64,000 nucleotides of DNA, taken from assembly GCF_002102155.1 (NCBI RefSeq), contig NZ_LQOU01000010.1:248001-312000 (forward strand), read 5' to 3'. The stretch is from Mycobacterium europaeum. GTDB lineage: Bacteria; Actinomycetota; Actinomycetes; Mycobacteriales; Mycobacteriaceae. The notes below the pieces were generated by a model. That model ran no database searches. It saw only the letters and a list, made by a program, of their open reading frames with translations, and was not told where the DNA came from. This document shows positions 27,397-36,761 of the stretch, piece after piece. The position numbers and the translations under genes were made by a program. Position 1 is the first letter of the stretch, and each line of letters opens with the position of its first letter.

Positions 27397-27414
27397 TGGT
27401 ACACCGCGGTACCA
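27397..27414. promoter_or_regulatory. GGTACC palindrome 2 between TetR and cyp138
   Basis: Inverted repeat TGGTAC, six bases, GTACCA. It shares the GTGGTAC half site with palindrome 1. Two sites centred about 39 bp apart would permit cooperative repression. Confidence 0.6.
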
Positions 27415-27453
27415 CCCCCGGTGCCCCGGGGTGAAGATGGGGAGCAGCCCACC

Positions 27454-28779
27454 ATGAGCGAAGTCGTCACCGCCCCGCCGGCCACTGCCGCAGTCAGGTT
27501 GCCCCCGGCGACCCGGCTGCCGAAGTTCTTGCAGGGCCTGGGTTTTGCGGTGTCGCGGCGGGCGATGATTCAGTGGCTGGCGCGCAGGCACGGCGACGTA
27601 TTCACGCTGAACCTGCCGATCTACGGCCCGGTCGTGGTGGTCGGAGACCCGCAATTGGCCAAGCAGATCTTCACCACCAGCCCGGACGAGCTCGGCAACA
27701 TCCAGCCCAACCTGAGCCGGCTGTTCGGCTCCGGCTCCGTGTTCGCGCTCGACGGGGAGGACCATCGCCGCCGCCGGCGGCTGCTGGCGCCCCCGTTCCA
27801 CGGCAAGAGCATGAAGAAGTACGAGGCGATCATCGAGGAAGAGACCCTGCGCGAGACGGCAGGGTGGCCTGAGGGCGAGTCCTTCCCGACGCTGCCGTCG
27901 ATGATGCGCATCACGCTCAACGCGATCCTGCGCGCCGTGTTCGGGGCCGAGGGCGCCGAACTCGACGAGCTGCGCCGCCTCATCCCGCCGTGGGTCACGC
28001 TGGGCTCGCGGATGGCGACCATGCCCAAGCCGAAACGCAGTTACGGCCGCTACACCCCGTGGGGGCGGCTGGACGAGTGGCGCCGCCAGTACGACATCGT
28101 CATCGACAGGCTGATCGAAGCGGAGCGGGCCGATCCGAATTTCGAGGAACGCACCGACGTGCTGGCGCTGATGCTGCGCAGCACTTACGACGACGGTTCG
28201 GTCATGTCGCGCAAGGACATCGGCGACGAACTGCTCACGCTGCTGGCCGCCGGGCACGAAACCACGGCCTCCACGCTGGCGTGGGCGTTCGAGCGGCTGA
28301 CGCGACACCCGGATGTGCTGGCGGCACTGGTCGAGGAGGCCGACGACGACGGTCAGGAGCTGCGCTTGGCGACCATCCTGGAAGTGCAGCGCGCCCGCAC
28401 GGTCATCGACTTCGCCGCCCGGCGCGTCTACCCGGCGCGCTATCGGCTCGGGGAGTGGGTCATTCCACGCGGCGATTCCCTGCTGGTGAGCATCGCGCAA
28501 ATCCACGAAAACCCCGACGTGTTCCCGGATCCGGGGCGCTTCGATCCGCAGCGGTACGTCGGGAGCAAGCCGTCCGCCTTCGCGTGGATTCCGTTCGGCG
28601 GTGGCACCCGCCGCTGCGTGGGGGCCGCGTTCGCCAACATGGAGATGGATGTCGTGTTGCGAACGGTGTTGCGCCACTTCACTATCGAGACCACCACCGC
28701 TCCGGGGGAGCGGTGGCACGGCCGGGGCGTCGCCTACACACCGAAGGACGGCGGCCGGGTGGTGGTGCACCGGCGCTGA
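27454..28779 (+). CDS. cyp138: Cytochrome P450 CYP138
   Basis: 441 aa haem monooxygenase. The I-helix oxygen-activation motif is LLAAGHETTAS near residue 266; the K-helix ExxR is EVQR near 309; the haem loop is FGGGTRRCVGAAF with the thiolate ligand Cys388. The ATG at 27454 is used; upstream in-frame starts would run through the operators. Substrate unknown; electrons probably come from a general ferredoxin, since none is adjacent. It is divergent from the Rv0135c-type TetR as in M. tuberculosis. Confidence 0.95.
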   Translation: MSEVVTAPPATAAVRLPPATRLPKFLQGLGFAVSRRAMIQWLARRHGDVFTLNLPIYGPVVVVGDPQLAKQIFTTSPDELGNIQPNLSRLFGSGSVFALDGEDHRRRRRLLAPPFHGKSMKKYEAIIEEETLRETAGWPEGESFPTLPSMMRITLNAILRAVFGAEGAELDELRRLIPPWVTLGSRMATMPKPKRSYGRYTPWGRLDEWRRQYDIVIDRLIEAERADPNFEERTDVLALMLRSTYDDGSVMSRKDIGDELLTLLAAGHETTASTLAWAFERLTRHPDVLAALVEEADDDGQELRLATILEVQRARTVIDFAARRVYPARYRLGEWVIPRGDSLLVSIAQIHENPDVFPDPGRFDPQRYVGSKPSAFAWIPFGGGTRRCVGAAFANMEMDVVLRTVLRHFTIETTTAPGERWHGRGVAYTPKDGGRVVVHRR

Positions 28780-28792
28780 CGGGCCGGGTGGT

Positions 28793-29008
<216 letters not shown>

Positions 29009-29177
29009 TCAGCGGTGGATTTTCACGCGCGCGCGGAGCACACACCGCCGTTGGGGCGCTTCGCGTCCTGTCCGTTGAATTCTCGTCCTCGAAGGGCCCG
29101 TCTGTCGATGTTGCGGGCCACACCATCGCATGTCCATCTCGGTGGCCGCGCACACCGGCGCCGGGAGTGGGAGCCGC

Positions 29178-29690
29178 CTACTGGTCCGCGGTGGCCCGGC
29201 GCGGCAGTTTCCAGCCCGGGCGAATGTAGTGGCAGGTGTACCCGTTCGGGTAGCGCTGCAGGTAGTCCTGGTGCTCGGGCTCGGCCTCCCAGAAGTCGCC
29301 GGCGGGGCTGACCTCGGTCACCACCTTGCCGGGCCACAGCCCGGAGGCCTCGACGTCGGCGATGGTGTCCAGCGCGACGCGCTTCTGCTCCTCGTCGAGG
29401 TAGAAGATGGCCGACCGGTAACTGGGGCCGCGGTCGTTGCCCTGGCGGTCCTTCGTTGTCGGATCGTGGATCTGGAAGAAGAACTCCAGCATGGTGCGGT
29501 AGTCGGTGATGGCCGGGTCGAAGACGATCTCGATCGCCTCGGCGTGCGTGCCGTGATTGCGGTAGGTGGCGTTCGGGACGTCGCCGCCGGTGTAACCGAC
29601 CCGGGTCGAAACCACGCCCGGCTGCTTGCGGATGAGTTCTTGCATGCCCCAGAAACACCCGCCGGCAAGTATCGCTTTTTGGGTTGCCAT
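29178..29690 (-). CDS. msrA: Peptide methionine-(S)-sulfoxide reductase MsrA (Rv0137c type)
   Basis: 170 aa. The catalytic motif [11 protein letters not shown] has Cys12, followed by [35 protein letters not shown] and [17 protein letters not shown], all MsrA hallmarks. It repairs oxidised methionine in proteins using thioredoxin. The last Tyr/Cys stretch [11 protein letters not shown] supplies a possible second cysteine. Divergent from the Rv0138-type gene, as in M. tuberculosis. Confidence 0.95.
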   Translation of the reverse strand: MATQKAILAGGCFWGMQELIRKQPGVVSTRVGYTGGDVPNATYRNHGTHAEAIEIVFDPAITDYRTMLEFFFQIHDPTTKDRQGNDRGPSYRSAIFYLDEEQKRVALDTIADVEASGLWPGKVVTEVSPAGDFWEAEPEHQDYLQRYPNGYTCHYIRPGWKLPRRATADQ

Positions 29691-29762
29691 TGCTCGTCCT
29701 CCTAACCGGCCGCAATGCCGCCCAGGCTACACTCCGCCGATGAGCCGCAACGGTGCCGCAAA

Positions 29763-30269
29763 GTGACCACCCGTTCGTTCTCCCGTAGCGAACTGGCCGC
29801 CGCCTTCGAGAAATTCGAGGAAACGGTCGCCCGGGCCGCCGAGACGCGCGACTGGGACGCCTGGGTCGAGCAGTACACACCGGACGTCGAGTACGTCGAG
29901 CATGCTGCCGGCACCATGCGGGGCCGCGACGAGGTGCGCGAGTGGATCAAGCAAACGATGACGACCTTTCCGGGCAGCCACATGGTCGCGTTCCCCACGT
30001 TGTGGTCCGTCGTCGACGAGTCGACCGCGCGGGTCATCCTCGAACTCGACAACCCGATGCGCGACCCGGGCGACGGCAGCGTCATCAGCGCAACCAACAT
30101 CACGATCATCACTTATGCCGGGGACGGCCAGTGGAGCCGTGAAGAAGACATCTACAACCCGCTGCGTTTCCTGCGCGCCGGCATGAAGTGGTGCCGGAAG
30201 GCCCAGGCGTTGGGCACGCTCGACGACGACGCCGCTCGGTGGATGCAGGAAAACGGAGGATTCCAGTGA
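29763..30269 (+). CDS. NTF2/SnoaL-like fold protein (Rv0138 type)
   Basis: 168 aa. The N-terminal helix FSRSELAAAFEKFEETVARAAETRDWDAWVEQYTPDVEYVEHAAG and MRGRDEVREWIKQTM belong to the SnoaL/NTF2-like fold, which forms a ligand cavity. Function unknown. GTG at 29763 is preferred because it gives the usual family length; an upstream ATG would add 16 unrelated residues. Its TGA overlaps the GTG of the epimerase gene by three bases, so the two are coupled. Confidence 0.83.
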   Translation: MTTRSFSRSELAAAFEKFEETVARAAETRDWDAWVEQYTPDVEYVEHAAGTMRGRDEVREWIKQTMTTFPGSHMVAFPTLWSVVDESTARVILELDNPMRDPGDGSVISATNITIITYAGDGQWSREEDIYNPLRFLRAGMKWCRKAQALGTLDDDAARWMQENGGFQ

Positions 30270-31303
30270 GCGTCAAACCCAAACTCGGCCCCAAGCTGGT
30301 TATAGGCGCCAACGGCTTTCTGGGCTCGCACGTCACCCGCCAGCTCGTGGCCGACGGTTTCGCGGTGCGCGCCATGGTGCGGCCCAACGCCAACACCCGC
30401 TCCATCGACGACCTCGAGCTGACCCGGTTTCATGGCGACGTGTTCGACGACGCCACCTTGCGCGAGGCGATGGACGGCGTCGACGACGTCTACTACTGCG
30501 TGGTCGACACCCGCGCGTGGCTGCGCGATCCGGCGCCGCTGTTCCGCACCAACGTCGACGGCCTGCGCAACGTTCTCGATGTCGCCGTCAACCAACCGGA
30601 CCTGCGCCGGTTCATCTTCACCAGCACCTACGCGACGGTGGGCCGCCGGCACGGGCACGTGGCCACCGAAGACGACGTGATCAGCCCGCGGGGGTTGACG
30701 CCCTATGTGCAGTCCAGGGTGCAGGCCGAGAACCTGGTGATGCGGTACGTGGCCGACGCCGGCCTGCCCGCCGTCGCGATGTGCGTGTCGACGACCTACG
30801 GCAGCGGTGACTGGGGTGGCACGCCGCACGGTGCCTTCATCGCCGGGGCGGTCTTCGGCAAGCTGCCCTTTCTGATGAACGGCATTCAGCTGGAAGTCGT
30901 CGGCGTCGACGACGCTGCGCGGGCCATGATCCTGGCCGCCGAGCGCGGGCGCATCGGTGAGCGATACCTGGTCTCCGAGCGGATGATCGCGCTGAACGAC
31001 GTCGTACGGATCGCGGCCGACGAGGCCGGGGTGCCGCCGCCGCAACGCGCGATTTCGGTCCCGATGCTCTACGCCCTGGCCGCGGCGGGCACCTTCAAGG
31101 CGCGGCTCACCGGCAAGGACTCCGAGCTCAGCCTGGCTTCGGTGCGGATGATGCGCGCCGAATCCGACGTCGACAGCAGCAAGGCCAAGCGCGAATTGGG
31201 TTGGCAGCCACGCCCGGTCGAGGAATCGATCCGCGAGGCGGCCCGGTTCTGGGCCGCGATGCGGACCCCGCGGAAGAACGCTCCGGCCGCGCAGCCCGAC
31301 TAG
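30266..31303 (+). CDS. NAD-dependent epimerase/dehydratase, extended SDR (Rv0139 type)
   Basis: 345 aa. The NAD-binding loop VIGANGFLGSHV is near residue 12. TSTYATVG and YVQSRVQAENLVMRY provide the Tyr and a following Arg-containing helix; the usual active-site YxxxK is replaced here by YVQSR (Tyr with Arg), which weakens the prediction of a standard epimerase. The C-terminal KRELGWQPRPVEESIREAARF is typical of extended SDRs. Starts with GTG within the preceding stop. Confidence 0.88.
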   Translation: MSVKPKLGPKLVIGANGFLGSHVTRQLVADGFAVRAMVRPNANTRSIDDLELTRFHGDVFDDATLREAMDGVDDVYYCVVDTRAWLRDPAPLFRTNVDGLRNVLDVAVNQPDLRRFIFTSTYATVGRRHGHVATEDDVISPRGLTPYVQSRVQAENLVMRYVADAGLPAVAMCVSTTYGSGDWGGTPHGAFIAGAVFGKLPFLMNGIQLEVVGVDDAARAMILAAERGRIGERYLVSERMIALNDVVRIAADEAGVPPPQRAISVPMLYALAAAGTFKARLTGKDSELSLASVRMMRAESDVDSSKAKRELGWQPRPVEESIREAARFWAAMRTPRKNAPAAQPD

Positions 31304-31314
31304 GCGCCCGGCCG

Positions 31315-32139
31315 ATGGACCGGATACGCGTCGACCTGCACGGGCCGCCCGAGACGATGCTGGCGACGCTGTACGCCAAGGCGCTGGACGCCGACTTGCC
31401 GAACCCGATCCTGGGCGACCGTTACGCCAAGGAGGCCGTCGGACGTATCGACTACGACTGGGCGAAGACCACCATCACCGCGCGCAAATCAGCGTCGGTG
31501 ACGACCCGCACCGCGCACTTGGACATCTGGGCACGCCAATTCCTTGACGCACATCCGAGCGCCGTTGTCCTGCATATGGGTTGCGGTCTGGACGGCCGAT
31601 ACTTCCGGCTCCAACCGGGCCCGCTGGTGGAGTGGTACGACATCGACTACCCCGACGTCGCCGAGCTGCGCACCCGGCTCTATCCCGCCGCCGAGCACTG
31701 CCACGTCGTCGCGGCGTCGGTAACCGATCCGGCCTGGCTGACGCGGATACCCAATGACCGGCCCGCGCTGATGATCGCCGAAGGCCTGACCATGTATCTG
31801 TGCGAACAGGACGGCATCGCGCTGCTGCGACGGGTCGTTGATCGCTTCGACCGCGGCGAGCTGCAATTCGACGCGTTCAACCGGATGGGTATCAAGTCGC
31901 AGTGGATGAACGCGGTGGTGCGCCGGTCAGGATCAAAGTTGAGCTGGGGCATCGACGGCCCCGGCGAGATACTGGCGGCGGTGCCCGGCACTCGGCTGCT
32001 TTCCTGGGTGCGGTGGTTTGAATCAGACACCTTCGAGCGACTTCCGCGCGCCTACCACGTGATGGGCAGGGCCATGTCGCTGGTTCCAGCCATGGCCAAT
32101 ATGGCCCAGTATCACCGCTACGCGTTCGGACCGCCCTGA
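31315..32139 (+). CDS. SAM-dependent methyltransferase, leucine carboxyl methyltransferase (Tcmp/LCMT) type
   Basis: 274 aa. VVLHMGCGLDGRYFRL near residue 82 is the SAM loop, WYDIDYPDVAELR the acidic ribose-binding strand, and PALMIAEGLTMYL the following conserved strand. LCMT-type proteins methylate carboxyl or hydroxyl groups on small molecules or proteins. I do not recall it between Rv0139 and Rv0140 in M. tuberculosis, so it may be an addition. It follows the epimerase by 11 bp. Confidence 0.88.
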   Translation: MDRIRVDLHGPPETMLATLYAKALDADLPNPILGDRYAKEAVGRIDYDWAKTTITARKSASVTTRTAHLDIWARQFLDAHPSAVVLHMGCGLDGRYFRLQPGPLVEWYDIDYPDVAELRTRLYPAAEHCHVVAASVTDPAWLTRIPNDRPALMIAEGLTMYLCEQDGIALLRRVVDRFDRGELQFDAFNRMGIKSQWMNAVVRRSGSKLSWGIDGPGEILAAVPGTRLLSWVRWFESDTFERLPRAYHVMGRAMSLVPAMANMAQYHRYAFGPP

Positions 32140-32198
32140 TCGGGAAGTGTCGGCCCTCGGCACGTGTTGCACCCGCTATCGGCGTCTAGGAGGAGACC

Positions 32199-32579
32199 AT
32201 GAGCCATCCCGAAATCAAAGAGCCCAACGCCGGCCACCCGATCACCATCGAGCCGACCCGGGGACGGGTACAGGTCCGGGTCAACGGTGAGCTGGTCGCC
32301 GAGACGACGGCCGCCCTCGAATTGCGCGAGGCCTCTTTGCCCGCGGCGCAATACATTCCGATGAGCGACGTGGTGCAGGACCGGCTGACCCGCACGGACA
32401 CCAGCACCTACTGCCCGTTCAAGGGGGAGGCCAGCTATTACAGCGTGACCAGTTCGGCCGGCGACACCGTCGAGGACGTGATCTGGACCTACGAGCGGCC
32501 CTATCCGGCGGTCGCGGCGATCGCGGGGCACGTCGCCTTCTACCCCAACAAGGCGGAGATCAGCGTCTCGGCGTCCTAG
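32199..32579 (+). CDS. DUF427 domain protein (Rv0140 type)
   Basis: 126 aa. The family block RVQVRVNGELVAETTAALELRE, then RTDTSTYCPFKGEASYYSV and DVIWTYERPYPAVAAIAGHVAFYP is complete. The conserved Cys lies near residue 70. No function is known, though members are very widespread in actinobacteria. AGGAGGAGA lies four bases before the ATG. The stop overlaps the convergent SnoaL gene by four bases. Confidence 0.9.
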   Translation: MSHPEIKEPNAGHPITIEPTRGRVQVRVNGELVAETTAALELREASLPAAQYIPMSDVVQDRLTRTDTSTYCPFKGEASYYSVTSSAGDTVEDVIWTYERPYPAVAAIAGHVAFYPNKAEISVSAS

Positions 32580-32971
32580 CAGATCCATCCGGGGAAAGCG
32601 GCCTCGTGCGCCCGGGTGTCGCTGTACAGGCGCATCGAGACGATCAACCCGTCGCGGGTGTCGAAGATGCAGACGAACGGGCTGTCGTATTCGACGCCGC
32701 CGGTGGTGGTGCCGTTCGCCTGGGCCTCGACCACCACGGTTTCTCCCTCGTTGACACAGCGCACCAGGTCGATGGTCAGCTCGAGTTCGGCCTTGCGCCG
32801 CTCGACGGTTCGCCGGAAGGTCTCCTTGTCGCAGGAAGTGCGCGTAACGAGTGACCAGTAGGTGAAGTCGTCACTGAGCAGCGCGAAGCCTTCGTCGAGG
32901 TCGCCCCCGTCGCTCGTACTTTGGAGGAACATCCAGGCCAGTTCGCCCTGCGGGTCATCGAACGGCGTCAT
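32576..32971 (-). CDS. SnoaL/NTF2-like protein (Rv0141c type)
   Basis: 131 aa. GFALLSDDFTYWSLVTRTSCDKETFRRTVERRKAELELTIDLVRCVNEGETVVVEAQANG and FVCIFDTRDGLIVSMRLYSDT give a SnoaL-like cone fold. It has no signal peptide. The role is unknown. It ends inside the DUF427 stop and its start is close to the divergent DNA glycosylase, the same arrangement as Rv0140-Rv0141c-Rv0142. Confidence 0.85.
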   Translation of the reverse strand: MTPFDDPQGELAWMFLQSTSDGGDLDEGFALLSDDFTYWSLVTRTSCDKETFRRTVERRKAELELTIDLVRCVNEGETVVVEAQANGTTTGGVEYDSPFVCIFDTRDGLIVSMRLYSDTRAHEAAFPGWIC

Positions 32972-33025
32972 CACATCGCAATATTGACTTGGCACATCGT
33001 TAACGGTCAATCGGAAAGTCGGTCG

Positions 33026-33937
33026 GTGGAGATCGCGCGCACTGTCACGTTTCCCGGGGCGGTCAGCTTCGGGCACACGTTGGCGCCGCTGCGGCGCGGT
33101 TTCGGGGATCCCTGTTTCCAGGCATCCGGTGACGGCGCCATCTGGCGGACCAGCCTGTTGCCGACCGGCCCCGTCACCGCCCGGATCAGCCGGGCGGCCG
33201 TCAATGCCGCCCGGTGCGTGGCGTGGGGCGGCGGGGCCCCGGAGTTCGTCGAACGGCTGCCGGCCCTGCTGGGCCTGCACGACGACGCCTCGGATTTCGT
33301 GCCGCGTGACCCGGTCGTCGCCGAGGCGCACCGCCGGGTCCCGCACCTGCGGCTGGGCCGCACCGGGCTGGTGCTGGAGGCCATGATCCCGGCGATCATC
33401 GAGCAGCGGGTGCCCGGTGCCGACGCGTTCCGGTCGTGGCGCCTGCTGGTGTCCAAGTACGGCTCGCCGGCCCCCGGACCGGCGCCGGCGCGGATGCGGG
33501 TGCCGCCACCCGCCGAAGTGTGGCGACGCATCCCGTCCTGGGAATTCCATCGCGCCAATGTCGACCCGAGGCGGGCGCAGACGCTGGTGACGTGCGCGCG
33601 GCGGGCCGACTCGCTGGAGCGGCTGACATCCCGTCCGGCCGCGCGGGCCCGGGAGGCATTGATGTCGTTGCCGGGGGTGGGGGAGTGGACCGCCGCGGAG
33701 ACGGCGCAGCGGGCGTTCGGGGATGCCGACGCGCTGTCGGTGGGCGACTACCACATCCCCAAGATGATCGGCTGGACGCTGGTGGGCCGCCCGGTCGATG
33801 ACGCGGGCATGGTCGAACTGCTCGAGCCGATGCGGCCGCACCGCCACCGCGTGGTCCGCTTGCTCGAGGCCAGCGGGCTGGCATACGAGCCGCGGCGCGG
33901 GCCCCGACTGCCGGTGCAGCACATCAGCGAGCTCTAA
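33026..33937 (+). CDS. AlkA-like DNA-3-methyladenine glycosylase (Rv0142 type), HhH-GPD
   Basis: 303 aa. An N-terminal AlkA-like domain leads to the HhH-GPD segment LMSLPGVGEWTAAETAQRAFGDADALSVGDYHIPKMIG near residues 210-248; the catalytic Asp is in SVGDYH. Such enzymes remove alkylated bases for base-excision repair. Long Arg/Ala-rich stretches are normal here. GTG at 33026 is a reasoned choice because the fold starts soon after; no ribosome site is clear. Confidence 0.85.
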   Translation: MEIARTVTFPGAVSFGHTLAPLRRGFGDPCFQASGDGAIWRTSLLPTGPVTARISRAAVNAARCVAWGGGAPEFVERLPALLGLHDDASDFVPRDPVVAEAHRRVPHLRLGRTGLVLEAMIPAIIEQRVPGADAFRSWRLLVSKYGSPAPGPAPARMRVPPPAEVWRRIPSWEFHRANVDPRRAQTLVTCARRADSLERLTSRPAARAREALMSLPGVGEWTAAETAQRAFGDADALSVGDYHIPKMIGWTLVGRPVDDAGMVELLEPMRPHRHRVVRLLEASGLAYEPRRGPRLPVQHISEL

Positions 33938-33964
33938 ACGTGGTCATGGCCTCGCCGCGGCGGC

Positions 33965-33989
33965 GTTTTCGGCACCGGCCATCGGGTAA
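33965..33989 (+). promoter_or_regulatory. Sigma-F-type promoter of dps
   Basis: GTTT at 33965-33968, 15 bases, GGGTAA at 33984-33989, a full match to the sigma-F consensus, 42 bp before the ATG. Sigma-F and sigma-H control of dps has been reported in M. smegmatis, as I recall. Two copies of TGTGCGAA follow in the leader. Confidence 0.75.
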
Positions 33990-34031
33990 CCCTGTGCGAA
34001 GACGTGACCGTGTGCGAAACGGAGGAAATCG

Positions 34032-34580
34032 ATGACACAGTTCACCATCCCGGGCCTCACCGACAAACAGGGAGCCCGGCTGACCGAACTGCTGCAAAAG
34101 CAACTGAGCACCTACAACGATCTTCACCTGACGCTCAAGCACGTCCACTGGAATGTGGTGGGGCCGAACTTCATTGGTGTGCACGAAATGATCGACCCGC
34201 AGGTCGAGGCGGTCCGTGGCTTCGCCGATGACGTCGCCGAACGCATCGCGGCTCTGGGCGGTTCACCGCAGGGCACCCCGGGTGCGATCATCAAAGACCG
34301 CACCTGGGACGACTATTCGGTCGGTCGCGACACCGTCCAGGCCCACCTGGCCGCGCTGGACCTGGTCTACACCGGTGTCATCGAGGACATCCGCAAGTAC
34401 ATCGAGGAGACCGAGGAGCTCGACCCGGTCACCCAGGACCTGTTGATCGATCAGGCCGGAAACCTGGAGAAGTTCCAGTGGTTCGTCCGCGCCCACCTGG
34501 AGAGCGCGGGCGGAAAGCTGACCCACGAGGGCTCGACCACCGAGCGCGACGCCGCCAGCAGCGCGCGCGGCGCTTCCTAG
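34032..34580 (+). CDS. dps: Dps-family DNA-binding ferritin
   Basis: 182 aa. It is close to the well-studied M. smegmatis Dps: LLQKQLSTYNDLHLTLKHVHWNVVGPNFIGVHEMIDPQVE holds the ferroxidase His, Asp and Glu residues shared between subunits, and DRTWDDYSVGRDTVQAHLAALDLVY follows. It forms a twelve-mer that oxidises and stores iron and shields DNA from peroxide. The C-terminal tail is short and carries few Lys, which may weaken DNA binding compared with M. smegmatis. GGAGG precedes the ATG. The stop overlaps the convergent ClC stop. Confidence 0.95.
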   Translation: MTQFTIPGLTDKQGARLTELLQKQLSTYNDLHLTLKHVHWNVVGPNFIGVHEMIDPQVEAVRGFADDVAERIAALGGSPQGTPGAIIKDRTWDDYSVGRDTVQAHLAALDLVYTGVIEDIRKYIEETEELDPVTQDLLIDQAGNLEKFQWFVRAHLESAGGKLTHEGSTTERDAASSARGAS

Positions 34581-36580
34581 CTGGGCGCCGAATCCGCTTG
34601 CCGCGCGCCGTCTTTGGGCGTGAGAACGTTGACCCGGTCGCCCTCGGCGAGCCGTAGGGTGGCGTCGGCATCGACGAGTCGCCGGTTGTGCAGCACGGAG
34701 ACGGCGAAGTGGCCGTCCGGCCACTCGAGGTCGCCGAGGGTTCGGCCGACCGCGGCCGAGTCGCTGGCCAGGGTGTGCTCGACGATGCGGTAGCCGTCGA
34801 GCTGGCTGTGCGGGTCATGTTCGGGGAGCGTGGATTGCGGTTCGGCCCACTCGGCGGCCTGGCGGCCGGCCTCGACACCGGGCTGGGCGGCGGCGAAGTA
34901 GGCGCTGAGCGCGCGCAGCACGTTCTGATTGGTCAACCAGCCCTGAACGGACCGGACCTCGGTGTCGATGACGGGAAGCCCGTCGCGGCCGTAGAGCACG
35001 AGCTGGCGCAAGGCCTGAGCGAGGCTGTCATTGGCGAACAGCGCCTGCGGCTCTCGGATGCGCGTGACGGGACCGAGCAGGCCCGTCAGGTCGCCGTTGG
35101 TGTGGCCGAGCGGACGGGTCAGGTCCACCGGAACGGTGAACCGGTGCATGGCGTCGGCCGCGGTGAGGTCGGCGAACGCGTTGCTGGGGGTGGGGCGGTC
35201 GATGTCGATGCCCCGGCGCAACAACTTGGTCGTGTAGATGGTGCCGTAGGAGAGCCCGCGCGACACCGTCGTGCCGACGGCGACGGCCAACATGACCGGC
35301 AGCGTGAGGGTGAAATCCCCGGTCATTTCGACGGTGCTCGCCAGCGCCGTGAGCGGGGCGCGCGCGGCCGAGGCGAACACGGCGCCCATCCCGACGATGG
35401 CGTAGAGGGCGGGGTGCCCGACGGCCGTGCCGATCGTGTGTTGGACGAACAGCCCGAAGGCCATGCCCGAGGTGGCCCCGACGAACAGCGAGGGAGCGAA
35501 CACGCCGCCCGATCCGCCGATGCCGATGGTCAGGCCGCACGCCAGCATCTTCCCGGCGGCGAGGAGCACCAAGAACCACAGCGCGTAATGGCCGGCGAAC
35601 GCGGCGTACATCACCGGGTAGCCGACGCCGTAGAGCTGCGGCACCGCGAGCAGCAGCAGGCCCAGCACGATCCCGCCGACCGCAGGCCGCGCCCAATCGG
35701 GGCGCTTGCCCCACGCCCGGTCGCAAAGGTCCTCGGTCTTGTAGAGGACGTTCTTGAACACGATCCCGATGAGCCCGGCGATGGCCGCGAGCAGCGCCAC
35801 CAGCAGGTAGTTGGCGATGTGGTTCAGCTCGATGCCGGCGGGCAGCTTGGTCAGGAAGGGCGCCGAGCCGAAAAAGACGCGGGCGACCACGTCGGCGACC
35901 ATCGAGGACAGCATGATCGTGAAGACCGCCTCCACGGACAGTTCGCGCAGGATCAGCTCGACGGCGAAGAACACCCCGGTGATCGGTGCGTTGAAGGTGG
36001 CCGAGATGCCGCCGGCGGCGCCGCAGGCCACCAGCACCCGCAGCCGGTTCTCCGGCATGCGCACCCACTGGCCGAAGCCGGATGCCAGCGCCGCCCCGAT
36101 CTGTACGATCGGCCCCTCACGGCCGACGGACCCGCCCGTACCGATGCACAGCGCGGAGGCCAGCGCCTTCACCACCGTCACCTGCGGACGGATGCGACCG
36201 CCGTTCTCCGCGACCGCGATCATGACCTCCGGGACGCCGTGGCCGCGGGCCTCCTTGGCGAACCGCGAGATGAGCGGTCCGTACAGCAAACCGCCGACGA
36301 CCGGGATGATCACGAAGAAACCGATTCCGACCCAGGGCAAATGGTCGCTGCCCACCCAGCCGTCCTGGCCGAATTCGTCGTGCCCGGTCGCCAGCCAGGT
36401 GAAGCCGTAGATCAGGTACCGGAAGGCCACCGCGCCCAGCCCGGCGCCGAGCCCGACCACGAGCGCAACGCAGAACAGGCCGAGCCGGTTCGCCCGCAGC
36501 CACCCCGCGAGTCGGCCGACCGCATCGGCCACGGGCCTCGCCGCGCGGACAGGATCGGTGGCCGTCGGTTTTTGCCCCAT
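34577..36580 (-). CDS. ClC-family chloride channel/exchanger with CBS and RCK_C-type tail (Rv0143c type)
   Basis: 667 aa. Membrane part with about 10-12 helices to residue 455. Selectivity motifs are GTGGSVGREGPIVQIG (gating Glu near 147), a GHGVPE loop and GIGGSGGVFAPSLFVGA. A cytoplasmic region follows with two CBS-like segments (PLGHTNGDLTGLL and DGLPVIDTEVRSVQGWL). At the end, SDSAAVGRTLGDLEWPDGHFAVSVLHNRRLVDADATLRLAEGDRVNVLTP looks like an RCK_C/TrkA_C ligand domain. That tail makes it longer than the M. tuberculosis protein of about 490 aa I recall. It moves chloride across the inner membrane, perhaps with protons. Confidence 0.92.
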   Translation of the reverse strand: MGQKPTATDPVRAARPVADAVGRLAGWLRANRLGLFCVALVVGLGAGLGAVAFRYLIYGFTWLATGHDEFGQDGWVGSDHLPWVGIGFFVIIPVVGGLLYGPLISRFAKEARGHGVPEVMIAVAENGGRIRPQVTVVKALASALCIGTGGSVGREGPIVQIGAALASGFGQWVRMPENRLRVLVACGAAGGISATFNAPITGVFFAVELILRELSVEAVFTIMLSSMVADVVARVFFGSAPFLTKLPAGIELNHIANYLLVALLAAIAGLIGIVFKNVLYKTEDLCDRAWGKRPDWARPAVGGIVLGLLLLAVPQLYGVGYPVMYAAFAGHYALWFLVLLAAGKMLACGLTIGIGGSGGVFAPSLFVGATSGMAFGLFVQHTIGTAVGHPALYAIVGMGAVFASAARAPLTALASTVEMTGDFTLTLPVMLAVAVGTTVSRGLSYGTIYTTKLLRRGIDIDRPTPSNAFADLTAADAMHRFTVPVDLTRPLGHTNGDLTGLLGPVTRIREPQALFANDSLAQALRQLVLYGRDGLPVIDTEVRSVQGWLTNQNVLRALSAYFAAAQPGVEAGRQAAEWAEPQSTLPEHDPHSQLDGYRIVEHTLASDSAAVGRTLGDLEWPDGHFAVSVLHNRRLVDADATLRLAEGDRVNVLTPKDGARQADSAPS

Positions 36581-36761
36581 CCACGCATCCTTCCCCCGAA
36601 GGCCTCACTTTGCTCGTTGACCGAGTCGAGACGGCCGGACGCGACGACCATCTACCAGAGCAAATATTGCACTACGCAATTATCCGGCGGCCGGTGGGTG
36701 CGTCCGGGGAATAATCGGACCGCGGTCCGGTTATACGGGCAGTTCTCATTACGGAGGTCAG

